Position numbers and translations under genes: made by a program. A stretch of 64,000 nt of DNA, from positions 1-64,000 of the forward strand of contig CACZJL010000006.1 of the NCBI GenBank assembly GCA_902781505.1. The letters run 5' to 3'. Source of the DNA: an uncultured Lachnospiraceae bacterium (GTDB taxonomy: Bacteria > Bacillota > Clostridia > Lachnospirales > Lachnospiraceae). Numbering within the stretch: the stretch's first letter is position 1; the number at the start of each line of letters is the position of its first letter. Under the pieces are notes generated by a model. The model was not told the origin of the DNA, made no database searches, and saw only the letters and a program-made list of their open reading frames with translations. Of this stretch, positions 1-9,047 are shown one piece after another.

Positions 1-27
1 TTTAACAGAAACTGTTTAACTTGTCAA
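1..27 (-). promoter_or_regulatory. Second leftward rRNA-type promoter, cut by window edge
   Basis: On the minus strand a perfect TTGACA lies at 22-27. Seventeen bases further the sequence begins TAAA at positions 4-1 and is then cut off by the window edge, so the -10 box is only partly visible. With the promoter at 98-126 it forms a tandem pair, an arrangement typical of rRNA operons. The gene it serves is outside the window. Confidence 0.45.
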
Positions 28-97
28 CCCTTAAAAACCCGCTTATTTAGTGGTTTTTCTTAAGGTTTTTATCTTGCCGCCTCGCGACGACTTGATT

Positions 98-126
98 ATC
101 TTATCACCAACCCCAAACAGTGTCAA
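98..126 (-). promoter_or_regulatory. Strong leftward promoter, rRNA-operon type
   Basis: Minus-strand TTGACA (121-126), a 17-base spacer and TAAGAT (98-103). Upstream is an A/T tract with repeated AAAAACTTG-like runs, resembling an UP element. The transcript would begin with a G/C-rich stretch containing CGTCGCGAGGCGGC and then an A-rich hairpin at 33-58. In Clostridia this layout commonly precedes 16S rRNA genes. The rRNA link is inferred, since no rRNA sequence is inside the window. Confidence 0.55.
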
Positions 127-170
127 CACTAATTTTCAAGTTTTTTCAAGTTTTTCCAGAAACGCTACAG

Positions 171-198
171 GTGGTAGAATAGTTTCCTATTCCACCAC
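171..198. other. Hairpin with GAAA loop upstream of phosphatase gene
   Basis: A 12-base inverted repeat (171-182 against 187-198) with a four-base loop. It pairs best as minus-strand RNA, where the one imperfect position becomes a G-U pair and the loop reads GAAA. No T-run follows on either strand, so it is not a clear terminator. On the plus strand its left arm contains TAGAAT (175-180), a possible -10 box for the gene at 271. Confidence 0.35.
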
Positions 199-270
199 AA
201 CATATCGTGGTTGCATTCTGAAAAAAATCTCCATAAAATGGTACTTACTAAAATAAAAGGATGAAAAAAC

Positions 271-852
271 ATGAAAATCTGGATCACAAGACATGGTCAG
301 ACCGAATTAAATAAGCAAAAATTAATGCAGGGTCAGCTTGATATTCCTCTGAACGAAACAGGAATCGCTCAAGCCAAACATATGAAAGAAAGATTAAAAG
401 ATATTCACTTTGACGCGGTCTATGTAAGTCCCCTTACAAGAGCAAAACAGACTGCCTCGATTATCAGCGGACTGGATGAATCTCAACTTATTATAGAAGA
501 AAGAATCATCGAAGTTGACTTCGGTCGATTCGAAAGGGCACCATACAACAGACTCGGACTCCCTATGACTCTGTACTGGTCCTTCCCTGAAGTCTTCCCT
601 GCCCCAAAGACTGTCGAAACAGTCGCTTCTATGGTAGATAGAACTTCCTCTTTCTTAAAGGAACTCGAACAAAAAGATTATGATAACGTTCTTCTCGTCT
701 GCCATGGTGGAATTATGCGTGCTTTAAGTGGATACCTGACCGATAAAAAGAACGGGCTTATGTGGAGACCTCGCCCAACCAACTGCGAAGTGCGCGTCTT
801 TGAATCCCTTAATGGCACTCATCGCATGGTAGATGATATAAAAGAATTCTAA
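271..852 (+). CDS. Histidine phosphatase family protein (phosphoglycerate mutase-like)
   Basis: 193 residues, branch of the histidine phosphatase superfamily that hydrolyses small phosphorylated metabolites. The N-terminal RHGQTELN motif (residues 7-14) carries the phospho-accepting histidine. The second catalytic histidine is in LVCHGGIMRA near residue 145, and a conserved acidic residue lies in the VDFGRFE stretch between them. An AAAGG ribosome site sits about 10 bases before the ATG; a nearer ATG at 261 is out of frame. The gene stands alone on the plus strand, tail to tail with the minus-strand gene ending at 913. The substrate cannot be told from sequence; broad-specificity phosphatase is the safest reading. 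Confidence 0.88.
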   Translation: MKIWITRHGQTELNKQKLMQGQLDIPLNETGIAQAKHMKERLKDIHFDAVYVSPLTRAKQTASIISGLDESQLIIEERIIEVDFGRFERAPYNRLGLPMTLYWSFPEVFPAPKTVETVASMVDRTSSFLKELEQKDYDNVLLVCHGGIMRALSGYLTDKKNGLMWRPRPTNCEVRVFESLNGTHRMVDDIKEF

Positions 853-912
853 TATCAACGTCAATTTACAACCGACCGTTCACCACTTTCTTCTATATAG
901 AAGCAAGCGTAT

Positions 913-1656
913 TTACTTTCCGGCCCAGATTCTTAAAATATCCGTATCATACAAAATTTTCACAAAGACATTGTTATTGATATCCTGCATCAATGCCGAG
1001 TTATCAGATACGGCACTTGTTATCACAAATAAAATCAACCAGGTGATAAGAAGCGCTTCAAGAAGACCAAAAATCAATCCCAGAACGCGATTCACACCAC
1101 TAAGCAACTTATTCTTCAAGAACAGGCTCACAATCGCATGAATCACCTTCATCAGCGCCATGGCTGCAAAATAAACCAGCACGTAACAGAGCAGTCTGAA
1201 TACCGTCGCAGTTACATTTGCTGCGATTGCTGCAATCACTGCAGCCTTCAAAGCCGTCTCGGTCTGATCAACATATGTGTTTACGCTGTTTGCAATCGAC
1301 TGTGTGCTCGCCCCGGCAAATGGGATTTTAGCGAGTTCCTCGGCCACATAAGCTCCAAGGCTTTTGCTCGTTTTCCCTTCAATGCCTGCAGTTGCAGCAT
1401 TCTCAATTGCTTCATCCGCTGCCCTGTTCACATCCTCATTGGCATCAAGCGTATCATAAACCGTCTGATTCAGGCGCTCATACATATTGGTTTTTTCCTT
1501 CAGATAGGTCTCCACATTCGGAGTCAGAAGTACAGTCGCCATAATGCTGACAATCAGCGTCGCGAGGGCAAAGATAATATTAAACAACCCGCGGCTCAGG
1601 CCAAGAATCGCGCACACCGCAAAGATTGCAAGAATCACAATTACTAAAACACTCAT
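913..1656 (-). CDS. CvpA family membrane protein
   Basis: 247 residues. The N-terminal hydrophobic segment with the sequence GLSRGLFNIIFALATL matches the start of CvpA-like proteins, and further membrane segments lie around residues 150-175 and 185-225. Residues about 50-140 form a predicted extracytoplasmic loop, longer than in proteobacterial CvpA, which is usual in Clostridia. CvpA proteins are linked to envelope homeostasis, with no enzymatic activity known. It follows the DUF5711-like gene by 12 bases and is probably co-transcribed with it. An AAGGA site precedes the ATG. Confidence 0.8.
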   Translation of the reverse strand: MSVLVIVILAIFAVCAILGLSRGLFNIIFALATLIVSIMATVLLTPNVETYLKEKTNMYERLNQTVYDTLDANEDVNRAADEAIENAATAGIEGKTSKSLGAYVAEELAKIPFAGASTQSIANSVNTYVDQTETALKAAVIAAIAANVTATVFRLLCYVLVYFAAMALMKVIHAIVSLFLKNKLLSGVNRVLGLIFGLLEALLITWLILFVITSAVSDNSALMQDINNNVFVKILYDTDILRIWAGK

Positions 1657-1668
1657 TTTCCAATTTCC

Positions 1669-2901
1669 TTATTTGAGGTACACCTTCTGAATGTACTTTG
1701 AATTAATCAACATGTATCGTCCGCGAAGTCCAGTCGGAATCAGGGCCGTCAGCGGCAGTTCGCTCGACTGCTTCGTAATGAATCTTCCCTGGAAGTTCAG
1801 CACGGCAAATGAACTTGAGTTGTACATGACAACGCTTCTTCCATCGAGCACGAACCGGTCATATGCCGTATTTGTCGTAGTATTTAAGACGCGGCCACCA
1901 CCGGAGCCATACACCTGAATGCGATACGCATCATCAGAGTTCGTATTCTTAAGTACCAGGCCTACATAACCGGAATCAAAGAACGTGCGCTCTACTTCTG
2001 AGTCAAGCGTAATGCGCTTTGTCTGCTTTGGATACTCATCGATGTGATAGTACGTAAGAGCATTTTCCGATACGGCAACCACCGTTGTATTGTTAATAAA
2101 CTCTACATCGCCGACCAGATTCGTATCAAAGTCCTTGAATCCACCGACAATTCGCTCACTCTCATTCTGACCTACATCGGAGAAATTGTAGAACACCACA
2201 TTCTCCTTCATGTTCTCTCCGGAAATATATATAAAGCTGACAACCAGCTTCTTACCATCCTCAGAAAGAGCAATATCTAAAGGATATCCGTCTCCGGAAA
2301 GAGCCGTTTTGACTGTGACAATCACATCACCATCTGTCTTGTACAGATTGATATAATTCGATTCACCTTCGCTTAAGGAAGCTGCAACCACTCCCTGTTT
2401 GGCAATATCAATCTGTGAAATCTGCTTACCCGTTGCATATTCTCCAACCATGCCATTCTGGTTGAACACCCTGATTGTCGTTCCGCCAATATCGGCGATA
2501 GCGAAATAATCGCCTCTTGCCTTGTACTGTGGCTTCTGCATGGAGTAGGACTGATTCCAGACTGCTTTGCCATTGCGGTCAAAATACGTTACACCATCAT
2601 TACTGTATCTGATGAATCCGTCTCTGTATGCGGTATAATCTGCAGATGCCGTATCTTCACGGCTGACCGAACTGCGGACAATCAGTGAAGAATATGTTCT
2701 GTTCTCGAAGAACAGCCATGCAGCAAGTAGAACCACGATTACCAGAACAACACCAATCAGAATTCTCCTTCTGACCTTTCTCTTATGAAGGTTCAGAGAA
2801 TCTCTGAGCTCTTCTTCATCGTAATTATTTGTTGCAAGCCTTCCTCCACGCATGTTGATGACCTTTCGATCACCACTGTTCGGACGTTTGTAATCTGCCA
2901 T
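1669..2901 (-). CDS. DUF5711-like membrane-anchored protein
   Basis: 410 residues from the chosen ATG. A basic N-terminus (about 45 residues, with KRKVRRRR-like charge) is followed by one membrane segment (LIGVVLVIVVLLAAWLFF) and a large extracytoplasmic region rich in beta-strand repeats such as YRDGFIRYSNDGVTYFDRNG, suggesting a beta-propeller-like fold. It resembles DUF5711 family proteins of Clostridia, whose role is unknown. A longer reading frame begins at 2973, but AAAGAGGT lies 9 bases before the ATG at 2901, and the longer form would overlap the previous gene. A shared envelope role with the adjacent CvpA-like gene is inference. Confidence 0.8.
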   Translation of the reverse strand: MADYKRPNSGDRKVINMRGGRLATNNYDEEELRDSLNLHKRKVRRRILIGVVLVIVVLLAAWLFFENRTYSSLIVRSSVSREDTASADYTAYRDGFIRYSNDGVTYFDRNGKAVWNQSYSMQKPQYKARGDYFAIADIGGTTIRVFNQNGMVGEYATGKQISQIDIAKQGVVAASLSEGESNYINLYKTDGDVIVTVKTALSGDGYPLDIALSEDGKKLVVSFIYISGENMKENVVFYNFSDVGQNESERIVGGFKDFDTNLVGDVEFINNTTVVAVSENALTYYHIDEYPKQTKRITLDSEVERTFFDSGYVGLVLKNTNSDDAYRIQVYGSGGGRVLNTTTNTAYDRFVLDGRSVVMYNSSSFAVLNFQGRFITKQSSELPLTALIPTGLRGRYMLINSKYIQKVYLK

Positions 2902-2917
2902 TCTTAAAAAAACCTCT

Positions 2918-4021
2918 TTACTTTTGAGAGAGCGTCGCCAAAGCTTCCGCAATCGTTGTTGCACCATTGCCAAAAGCTTCCTCGAGCTTCGTCAAGTTCT
3001 CCACAGAGAGATTCTCCTTACCAAGATAAACTTCGTAATTTGTTGAAATGAAAATCCCCTGTTTTTTTGTTTTTTCTTCAAGTTCGCTGATTGCAGACTG
3101 CTTCTCAGTAAGACTGTTATTCAGCTCTGAAAGCTTCTCCTGCTCGCGACTTGTAATTTCGTTAATCAGATTTGGTCTCGTTGTCTGATTGAACTCAACC
3201 AGTGCGTTCTTCTGTTCCTGTTCGATCTGAACAATCTTCGCATTGATTTCATCCATTTTCGCATCGTACTCTTCAAGACCATACCCTGCTTCGTCCGTAT
3301 CTTTTCTGATACCCTTTGTGATTCTTCTGGTATTCTTTCTGTTCTTACGAATCTGTGTATCAATCTGTCTTGCCTGTTCAATGACCTGCATATTCTTAAG
3401 GAATGTCCTTGAACGTACAAAACGAACCAGAGATACCGTAATCACTGCCAGACAGAAGTCATACACAAGTGGCACCCATGCCGCAATATGTAAGTTTTTC
3501 ACCACACCCGGAAGCAGATATAAAGCCCCTGGAATAATCAGGAATCCCACACACATCAGAATAAGATACAGTACGTGATCTCTGATTTCCTTAGGCGCAA
3601 TCAGGGAATAATAAAGGGAACTTCCACAGAGTGGGTTCACCTTAGCCTGACGGAACAATTCTTTTTTCTGCTGTTTTAATTCCTTTGAATTATCAGTCAG
3701 ATGCTGAGTCTCTGAAGTAATGCGATTCTTCACACCGGCTTCCTTCGCCTTATCCTTGGCTTTCTGAGCCTCACGAAGATGCGCCTTTTCATCATTGATG
3801 GACTTGGTGTATCCGGAAACAACTGCCTCCTCTGCGGTTTTCGTCCTGGTTGCGATTTCATCATCGATTGCCTTCTTAGCCGCACTAATGCTTTTTTCAA
3901 GTTCTTCCTTATCCCTGTTCAGCTGATGAAGTTCTTCTACCCCGGCTGCATAATCCACAACATCGCTTCTCACCTTAATCAGGGTGTCCAGATTTCCATT
4001 CAGAATATTCTGTTCTGCCAT
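2918..4021 (-). CDS. Coiled-coil protein with two membrane segments, unknown function
   Basis: 367 residues. Residues about 10-125 are heptad-rich and highly charged, residues about 150-215 contain two hydrophobic segments (LYLILMCVGFLIIPGALYLL and the stretch after VPLVYDFC), and the rest is a second coiled coil. I do not recognise a named family. The start is the ATG at 4021, with GGGGAGG five bases upstream; an extension to 4078 has no comparable site. The next gene starts 17 bases beyond its stop. A structural or scaffolding membrane role is plausible but unproven. Confidence 0.78.
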   Translation of the reverse strand: MAEQNILNGNLDTLIKVRSDVVDYAAGVEELHQLNRDKEELEKSISAAKKAIDDEIATRTKTAEEAVVSGYTKSINDEKAHLREAQKAKDKAKEAGVKNRITSETQHLTDNSKELKQQKKELFRQAKVNPLCGSSLYYSLIAPKEIRDHVLYLILMCVGFLIIPGALYLLPGVVKNLHIAAWVPLVYDFCLAVITVSLVRFVRSRTFLKNMQVIEQARQIDTQIRKNRKNTRRITKGIRKDTDEAGYGLEEYDAKMDEINAKIVQIEQEQKNALVEFNQTTRPNLINEITSREQEKLSELNNSLTEKQSAISELEEKTKKQGIFISTNYEVYLGKENLSVENLTKLEEAFGNGATTIAEALATLSQK

Positions 4022-4096
4022 AATTGCCTCCCCTTGCAAAAACACATTAAGCACCCATGGAAGCTTTTTCGCCGCCATGGATGCTGAAAATCATTA

Positions 4097-6385
4097 TTAC
4101 TTTCCTGCACGGTAGAAGTTAATCAGACATCCATCAAGGATGATTTCTCTCTCATCATCTGTGAGACCATCCATGCGAAGTGCGAACTCCTTCATACCCT
4201 TATTTACAACATATGCCTTAAACTCAGAAGCCTTGTTCTTAACTGCCTCCACTACATCAGGAACGAAGATGTAATCTCCGTTTTCGAATGGAAGGTCACC
4301 CTCATCAATGAGGAATGGAAGCATGCCCCAGTTAATCAGGTTAGAACGATATCTCTTAGTAGCATATTCGTTGGCAATGTTAGCCCATCCGCCAAGAACC
4401 TTCTGACAGGATGCAGCCTGCTCACGGGCAGAACCATCACCTGGCTTTACAGCAAAGATCGTAGAACCAACGCCTGTGTTAGAAGCGTCAGCTGCGAACT
4501 TCTCTTCGATTGCTGCGAACACATCTGCTGCCTCAGGAAGTGCTGCCGCCATAGATTCTCCGGCTTCTCTTGCCACTTCTGCCTTCTGAACTTCCTTAGC
4601 TCTTCCTACATATGCAGGATCCTTTCTGGAAAGAGCGAACTCAGCAAGTCCGAGTGGGTTAGAACGGTAAGATGAAGTTTCACCGGATGGAATCAGCTCA
4701 TCTGTTGTTGTAACAGGATCATGAATCTCAGAAACAACCTTGATCAGAAGATTCTTCTGAAGTTCCGGCATCTTAGGCCAATCCTTGATATTTGGACCAA
4801 ATACGAGTTCTTCGTTTGCATCTGCAACGCCATGACTGTCAAATACTCTTCTCTCGTAGATGTTCTTGTCGAAATGATATGTTGGGCCTGTGAACTCAAC
4901 ATCCATATCAGTTGCAGGTGTCAGATAACCCTTATTTGCTGCTGTAGCTGCAATAGATCTTGCATCCATAAGAGCAACAGAAGAAATCTGGCCATTCTGA
5001 ACCTTACTTCCTTCTCTGTTAGGGAAGTTACGTGTTGAATGACGAATGGAAAATGCATTGTTAGCTGGTGTATCACCGGCACCAAAGCAAGGGCCGCAGA
5101 ATGCAGTCTTAACAATTGCACCTGTCTCAAGAAGATCTGCTAAACGACCATTTCTTGCAAGTTCCATATAAATTGGTGTAGATGCAGGATATACGCTTAA
5201 TGTAAATGCATCGCATCCGATAGATCTGCCCTTTAAAATATCTGCTGCAGCGCAGATGTTCTCAAAGCCACCGCCTGCACAACCGGCGATAATTCCCTGA
5301 TCAACATAGAGCTTGCCATCATGAATCTTATTTGTAAGATTGAAATCAACCTTGTCACCAAAGCTAACCTTAGCTCTTTCTTCACACTCATGAAGAACAT
5401 CCTTAAGGTTTGCGTTTACATCTTCAATTGTGTAAGCCATGCTTGGATGGAATGGCATTGCGATCATAGGTCTGATCTTGCTTAAGTCAACATATACAAC
5501 ACCGTCATAGTATGCAACCGGTTCCGGATTGAGTTCCTTATAGGACTCACTTCTTCCGTGGATATCGTACCATTCCTTTGTGTTCTCATCTGTTCTCCAG
5601 ATAGAAGACAGGCAGGTTGTTTCTGTTGTCATTACATCAACGCCGATACGGAAATCTGTGCTCAGTGAAGATACACCAGGGCCTACGAATTCCATAACCT
5701 TGTTCTTTACATAGCCACAGCCAAATACCTTACCGATAATAGCGATTGCAACGTCCTGAGGACCTACTCCCTTAACAGGCTCGCCTGTAAGATAGATTGC
5801 AACTACATCCGGCATGTTGATGTCGTATGTCTTATTAAGTAACTGCTTTACAAGCTCAGGGCCACCTTCGCCCATAGCCATGGAACCTAACGCACCGTGA
5901 CGTGTATGAGAGTCAGATCCTAAAATCATCTTGCCACATTCTGCCATCATTTCACGAGCGTACTGGTGAATAACAGCCTGATGAGGAGGTACATAAACAC
6001 CGCCGTACTTCTTAGCAGCGGAAAGACCAAACATATGATCATCCTCATTGATTGTACCGCCTACAGCGCAAAGACTGTTATGGCAGTTTGTAAGAACATA
6101 TTCAAGTGGAAACTTCTCAAGGCCTGATGCTCTTGCAGTCTGAATGATACCAACATATGTGATATCATGTGATGTCATTTTGTCAAATTTAATCTTTAAC
6201 TGCTCCATGTTTCCTGAAGTATTATGATCCTTCAGAATTCCATAGGCAATTGTACCCTTCTTCGCCTCTTCTTTTGTTGGTACGCTTGAAAGTTTGGAAG
6301 CAAGAACCGCCCCGGCTTCCTGGTTGTCTTCTACCACCTCTGTTCCATTCAGAAGGTATGCGCCATTTTTGCTTAACTCAATCAT
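4097..6385 (-). CDS. Aconitase-family hydratase (YbhJ-like), probable aconitate hydratase
   Basis: 762 residues from the ATG at 6385; a GTG nine bases upstream lacks a ribosome site, while GGAG precedes the ATG. The three [4Fe-4S] ligands are visible as Cys in [10 protein letters not shown] and the pair in FCGPCFGAG, spaced C-x60-C-x2-C as in aconitase. The active-site [11 protein letters not shown] motif is present, as is a C-terminal swivel domain. The protein belongs to the divergent hydratase clade typified by E. coli YbhJ rather than to AcnA or AcnB. With citrate synthase at 25553-26995 in the same window and no classical aconitase here, conversion of citrate to isocitrate is the likely reaction, but the exact substrate is inferred. 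Confidence 0.87.
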   Translation of the reverse strand: MIELSKNGAYLLNGTEVVEDNQEAGAVLASKLSSVPTKEEAKKGTIAYGILKDHNTSGNMEQLKIKFDKMTSHDITYVGIIQTARASGLEKFPLEYVLTNCHNSLCAVGGTINEDDHMFGLSAAKKYGGVYVPPHQAVIHQYAREMMAECGKMILGSDSHTRHGALGSMAMGEGGPELVKQLLNKTYDINMPDVVAIYLTGEPVKGVGPQDVAIAIIGKVFGCGYVKNKVMEFVGPGVSSLSTDFRIGVDVMTTETTCLSSIWRTDENTKEWYDIHGRSESYKELNPEPVAYYDGVVYVDLSKIRPMIAMPFHPSMAYTIEDVNANLKDVLHECEERAKVSFGDKVDFNLTNKIHDGKLYVDQGIIAGCAGGGFENICAAADILKGRSIGCDAFTLSVYPASTPIYMELARNGRLADLLETGAIVKTAFCGPCFGAGDTPANNAFSIRHSTRNFPNREGSKVQNGQISSVALMDARSIAATAANKGYLTPATDMDVEFTGPTYHFDKNIYERRVFDSHGVADANEELVFGPNIKDWPKMPELQKNLLIKVVSEIHDPVTTTDELIPSGETSSYRSNPLGLAEFALSRKDPAYVGRAKEVQKAEVAREAGESMAAALPEAADVFAAIEEKFAADASNTGVGSTIFAVKPGDGSAREQAASCQKVLGGWANIANEYATKRYRSNLINWGMLPFLIDEGDLPFENGDYIFVPDVVEAVKNKASEFKAYVVNKGMKEFALRMDGLTDDEREIILDGCLINFYRAGK

Positions 6386-6407
6386 TTCTTCCACTCCATT
6401 TTTGAAT

Positions 6408-6827
6408 TTAGTTTAATGCCTTCTCTACAGCAGCCTTAACTTCTGCCACTTCTTCGTCAGATGTCTTCCCCGGCATCCAGCCAATGCTTACTGTATCATT
6501 CTTATAGCGCGGAATCAGGTGCATATGGAAATGCATCACTGTCTGTCCGGCTGCAAGGCCATTATTCTGGACAATGTTAAGACCTTCATAGTCACAGGTC
6601 TCCTTCATCGCCTTCGCAATCTTTACAGCAACCTGGAATACATGTGCTGCTGTCTCATCATCAAGTCCATAGATATCATCCGCATGATTCTTTGGAAGAA
6701 TCAGCACATGTCCCTTACTTGCAGGACTTGCATCAAAGATTACGCGTACAACTTCATCCTCATATAGAGTGTTTGTTGGAATGTCACCATTCGCCAGCTT
6801 ACAGAAAATACAATCGTCTTTCTTCAT
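6408..6827 (-). CDS. HIT family nucleotide hydrolase
   Basis: 139 residues, full length for the family. The histidine triad reads [11 protein letters not shown] near residues 98-108, and the zinc-associated N-terminal motif [13 protein letters not shown] is intact. HIT proteins of this HINT-like branch hydrolyse adenosine phosphoramidates and related nucleotides. GGAGG lies six bases before the ATG. The stop is 22 bases before the hydratase ATG, so both genes are probably on one transcript. Confidence 0.92.
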   Translation of the reverse strand: MKKDDCIFCKLANGDIPTNTLYEDEVVRVIFDASPASKGHVLILPKNHADDIYGLDDETAAHVFQVAVKIAKAMKETCDYEGLNIVQNNGLAAGQTVMHFHMHLIPRYKNDTVSIGWMPGKTSDEEVAEVKAAVEKALN

Positions 6828-6922
6828 TTTCAGCCTCCACTTGACTCTTTTGTAATCATAGATAATGTTTATACTGTTACTACTCTATATTACGCTATCA
6901 AGCGGCTTGCCGCAAGTTTTTC

Positions 6923-8194
6923 TTACATGCATGAAGCGACATATTCAACGTCTGCAAGCCGGATATATGTGCCGGTTTTCACCTCATATAAACAGTCAGG
7001 ACAACACGGCTGATTATCAACATAAGTGCCATTGGTTGAATCCTCATCCCTTATGTACCAATGCCCCTTTCGAGAGAGAACCGTAGCATGCCTTGCGCTG
7101 ACAGAGGATTCCTTAACCATCACATCACATTTCCTGTCTCTTCCAATCAGCGTAAACGGTTTGCTTACACAGATATCCCGATTGCTTTCTGACACCGCAA
7201 TCAGCCTCAACCCATCCCGTTTTCTTTCTTCAATCAGCCCGGCAGTTTCTCTTCTTTCTACATTGCCGATTATAAGAGCTCCGCTTAACGTCCTGTCCTC
7301 TTTCCATCGTCTGAGTGCAGTTCCAAACAGAAGCCCTGACAGAACGAGACCTGAAATCATAAGAGGTGGCTGGAATCGAAACGGCAGTCGAATCGGCAAC
7401 AACAGGCAGATCAGGAGCACACCTGCTGCGATTCCGGAAATAACCATAATGGCAAATGGAATCGCCGGCTTCTCCTTTCCTTCCACATCCTGTGCCGACT
7501 CATCCGGATTCCACATTTCTGAGATTTGCGCCTCTGTCCCCTGCTCTGTTTTCGTCTGAGTCTCTGCTATCTGCATTCCGGCACTTTGAACCTCAGTGCC
7601 TTCACTCATCTCAGTGCCTTCACTCACCGCAACGTTCTCCGCCTTTTCTTCCCTTCGATCTTCCTCAGGCAGCCCCATCACAAAATTTTTTCTTGAGAAT
7701 CTGCCTTCTGAAATTTTCTGATACAGCTCATACAGACGGTAAATATGCTCCTTATCCTGACTGTGGTCAAAGTGTTTCAGAACAAAATCGCACAGATCCG
7801 TAAGATTCCCAAGTGACTCCTCATCCGCCGTCCAGTCATAGACAAAAGAAACATTCCGGTCAGCATCCAGAAAAATCAGTTCCGGTTTCAGCGCAATATA
7901 TTTCACGGCAAGCATGTATTCCTCCGCCTGTTTCGCCGCTTCTGATACGCTCCTGCACACCCTGGCAACAAGCTCATAACTTAACGGTTCTCTTTCACTC
8001 CACTCTGAAAGAGAAAGGCGCTCTCCTATTCCATAATACAAATCCGTACTGCCATTGATATGCCGGATTCGAACCGGAAGCAGCGTCTGGATTTCATTGG
8101 CAAGAAGCATCTTCAATTCAAAACAGTCTTCCTGTTCACACGGACAACTTAAATAACGATCGTCACCTTCACTGATTACTTTGTATTCCTTCAT
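6923..8194 (-). CDS. FHA-domain protein with DUF6382-like N-terminus (Tad locus)
   Basis: 423 residues. An N-terminal DUF6382-like domain (about 1-165) is followed by a low-complexity linker rich in SEGTE repeats, two membrane segments (around 245-285) and a C-terminal forkhead-associated domain. The FHA signature residues are visible: LIGRDRKCDV, SSVSARHATV and DSTNGTYVDN. FHA domains bind phosphothreonine, so this protein may link the pilus machine to Ser/Thr kinase signalling; no kinase gene is in the window. Its ATG overlaps the upstream stop codon (ATGA), indicating translational coupling. It is the last gene of the Tad operon. Confidence 0.85.
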   Translation of the reverse strand: MKEYKVISEGDDRYLSCPCEQEDCFELKMLLANEIQTLLPVRIRHINGSTDLYYGIGERLSLSEWSEREPLSYELVARVCRSVSEAAKQAEEYMLAVKYIALKPELIFLDADRNVSFVYDWTADEESLGNLTDLCDFVLKHFDHSQDKEHIYRLYELYQKISEGRFSRKNFVMGLPEEDRREEKAENVAVSEGTEMSEGTEVQSAGMQIAETQTKTEQGTEAQISEMWNPDESAQDVEGKEKPAIPFAIMVISGIAAGVLLICLLLPIRLPFRFQPPLMISGLVLSGLLFGTALRRWKEDRTLSGALIIGNVERRETAGLIEERKRDGLRLIAVSESNRDICVSKPFTLIGRDRKCDVMVKESSVSARHATVLSRKGHWYIRDEDSTNGTYVDNQPCCPDCLYEVKTGTYIRLADVEYVASCM

Positions 8195-8646
8195 CGCGTA
8201 CCTTCTTTCGTTCTGAATTCCTTTAATGCTCTGATAATCCGAACAAACTTTGCCGGATCTGATCCTTTGATTGCAGCCACCCTTTCAAGTCGTTCCATCC
8301 CACGCACCCATGGTACTTTCATGGCAAATGCCGCGTTTACCTTCACACTTCCACTCCCGTCCCGGTCCAGATTCATCTGAATCTCCGGATTTGTAAGAAA
8401 GAACGTCTTCCCTGCAAGGTCCTGTTTCAGTCCGCTCTCCTTCTCGTAATCAGATTCCTCTCTCTCAAGAATCGTCTTCACTTCCAAATTCTCTATGACT
8501 GCCACATCATATGAATACATAATCATTCCGACAGAAAGCACAAAGGTCAGGAAAAACAGTGGCACAATCACTGCCGCTTCCACTGTAAAGGACGCCTGAA
8601 ATTTCTTTTTTCTGACACACTTCAACCATTCGATAATCTTTCGCAC
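8191..8646 (-). CDS. TadE-like pseudopilin
   Basis: 151 residues if translation starts at the GTG at 8646, which has GAGGTG eight bases upstream. No in-frame ATG lies before the hydrophobic segment, and the longer frame to 8760 lies inside the prepilin peptidase gene. The pseudopilin motif SFTVEAAVIVPLFFL follows a short basic leader, as in TadE/TadF proteins cleaved by the Tad prepilin peptidase. The start overlaps the peptidase gene by 25 bases and the end overlaps the FHA gene by 4, so all three are tightly coupled. Confidence 0.8.
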   Translation of the reverse strand: MRKIIEWLKCVRKKKFQASFTVEAAVIVPLFFLTFVLSVGMIMYSYDVAVIENLEVKTILEREESDYEKESGLKQDLAGKTFFLTNPEIQMNLDRDGSGSVKVNAAFAMKVPWVRGMERLERVAAIKGSDPAKFVRIIRALKEFRTKEGTR

Positions 8647-9047
8647 AACAGCAACACCTCGCTTGCAAGAAGCAGATATGGAACCAGCGCAATCTCGCCT
8701 TTCCGAAACTTCCCGAAAAGAATACGAAAAAATGCCATCACAGCTCCAATCACAACGCACCAGACAGTAAATACGCCACCTTCAAGCAGACCGATAATCC
8801 CAACGACCCAGATGTCGCCAACTCCCATTCTCCCAGGCATCAGAAGGTAAAGAATCCCTAAGCCCACAGCCGGAAGAAGCGCAATTCCGAGTTCAACCAC
8901 TTCCGTTCCTTCCAGCAGATGAAGCAAAAGGGCAACCACGCTTAGAAGTACAAGGCCTGAAATATTCACCCTTCTTGTTCTGAAATCTTCAACAGACAGG
9001 AGTAAAAGCCCTGAAAGAAGCACCGTTGCACGAATCAACCACCACAT
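8622..9047 (-). CDS. Prepilin peptidase, A24 family (TadV/CpaA-like)
   Basis: 141 residues and almost entirely hydrophobic, the size of the minimal TadV/CpaA peptidases that lack the methylase domain. Both catalytic aspartate motifs are visible: SVEDFRTRRV near residue 20 and the GxGD motif in RMGVGDIWV near residue 76. It should cleave the Flp pilin and the TadE-like proteins encoded beside it, at the inner face of the membrane. TAGGAGG precedes the ATG, which overlaps the upstream gene by 13 bases. Confidence 0.9.
   Translation of the reverse strand: MWWLIRATVLLSGLLLLSVEDFRTRRVNISGLVLLSVVALLLHLLEGTEVVELGIALLPAVGLGILYLLMPGRMGVGDIWVVGIIGLLEGGVFTVWCVVIGAVMAFFRILFGKFRKGEIALVPYLLLASEVLLLCERLSNG

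Noticed and set aside
50..256. Open frame of 68 codons on the plus strand at the left edge
   Set aside because: It has no ribosome site, overlaps promoter-like sequence on the other strand and looks non-coding.
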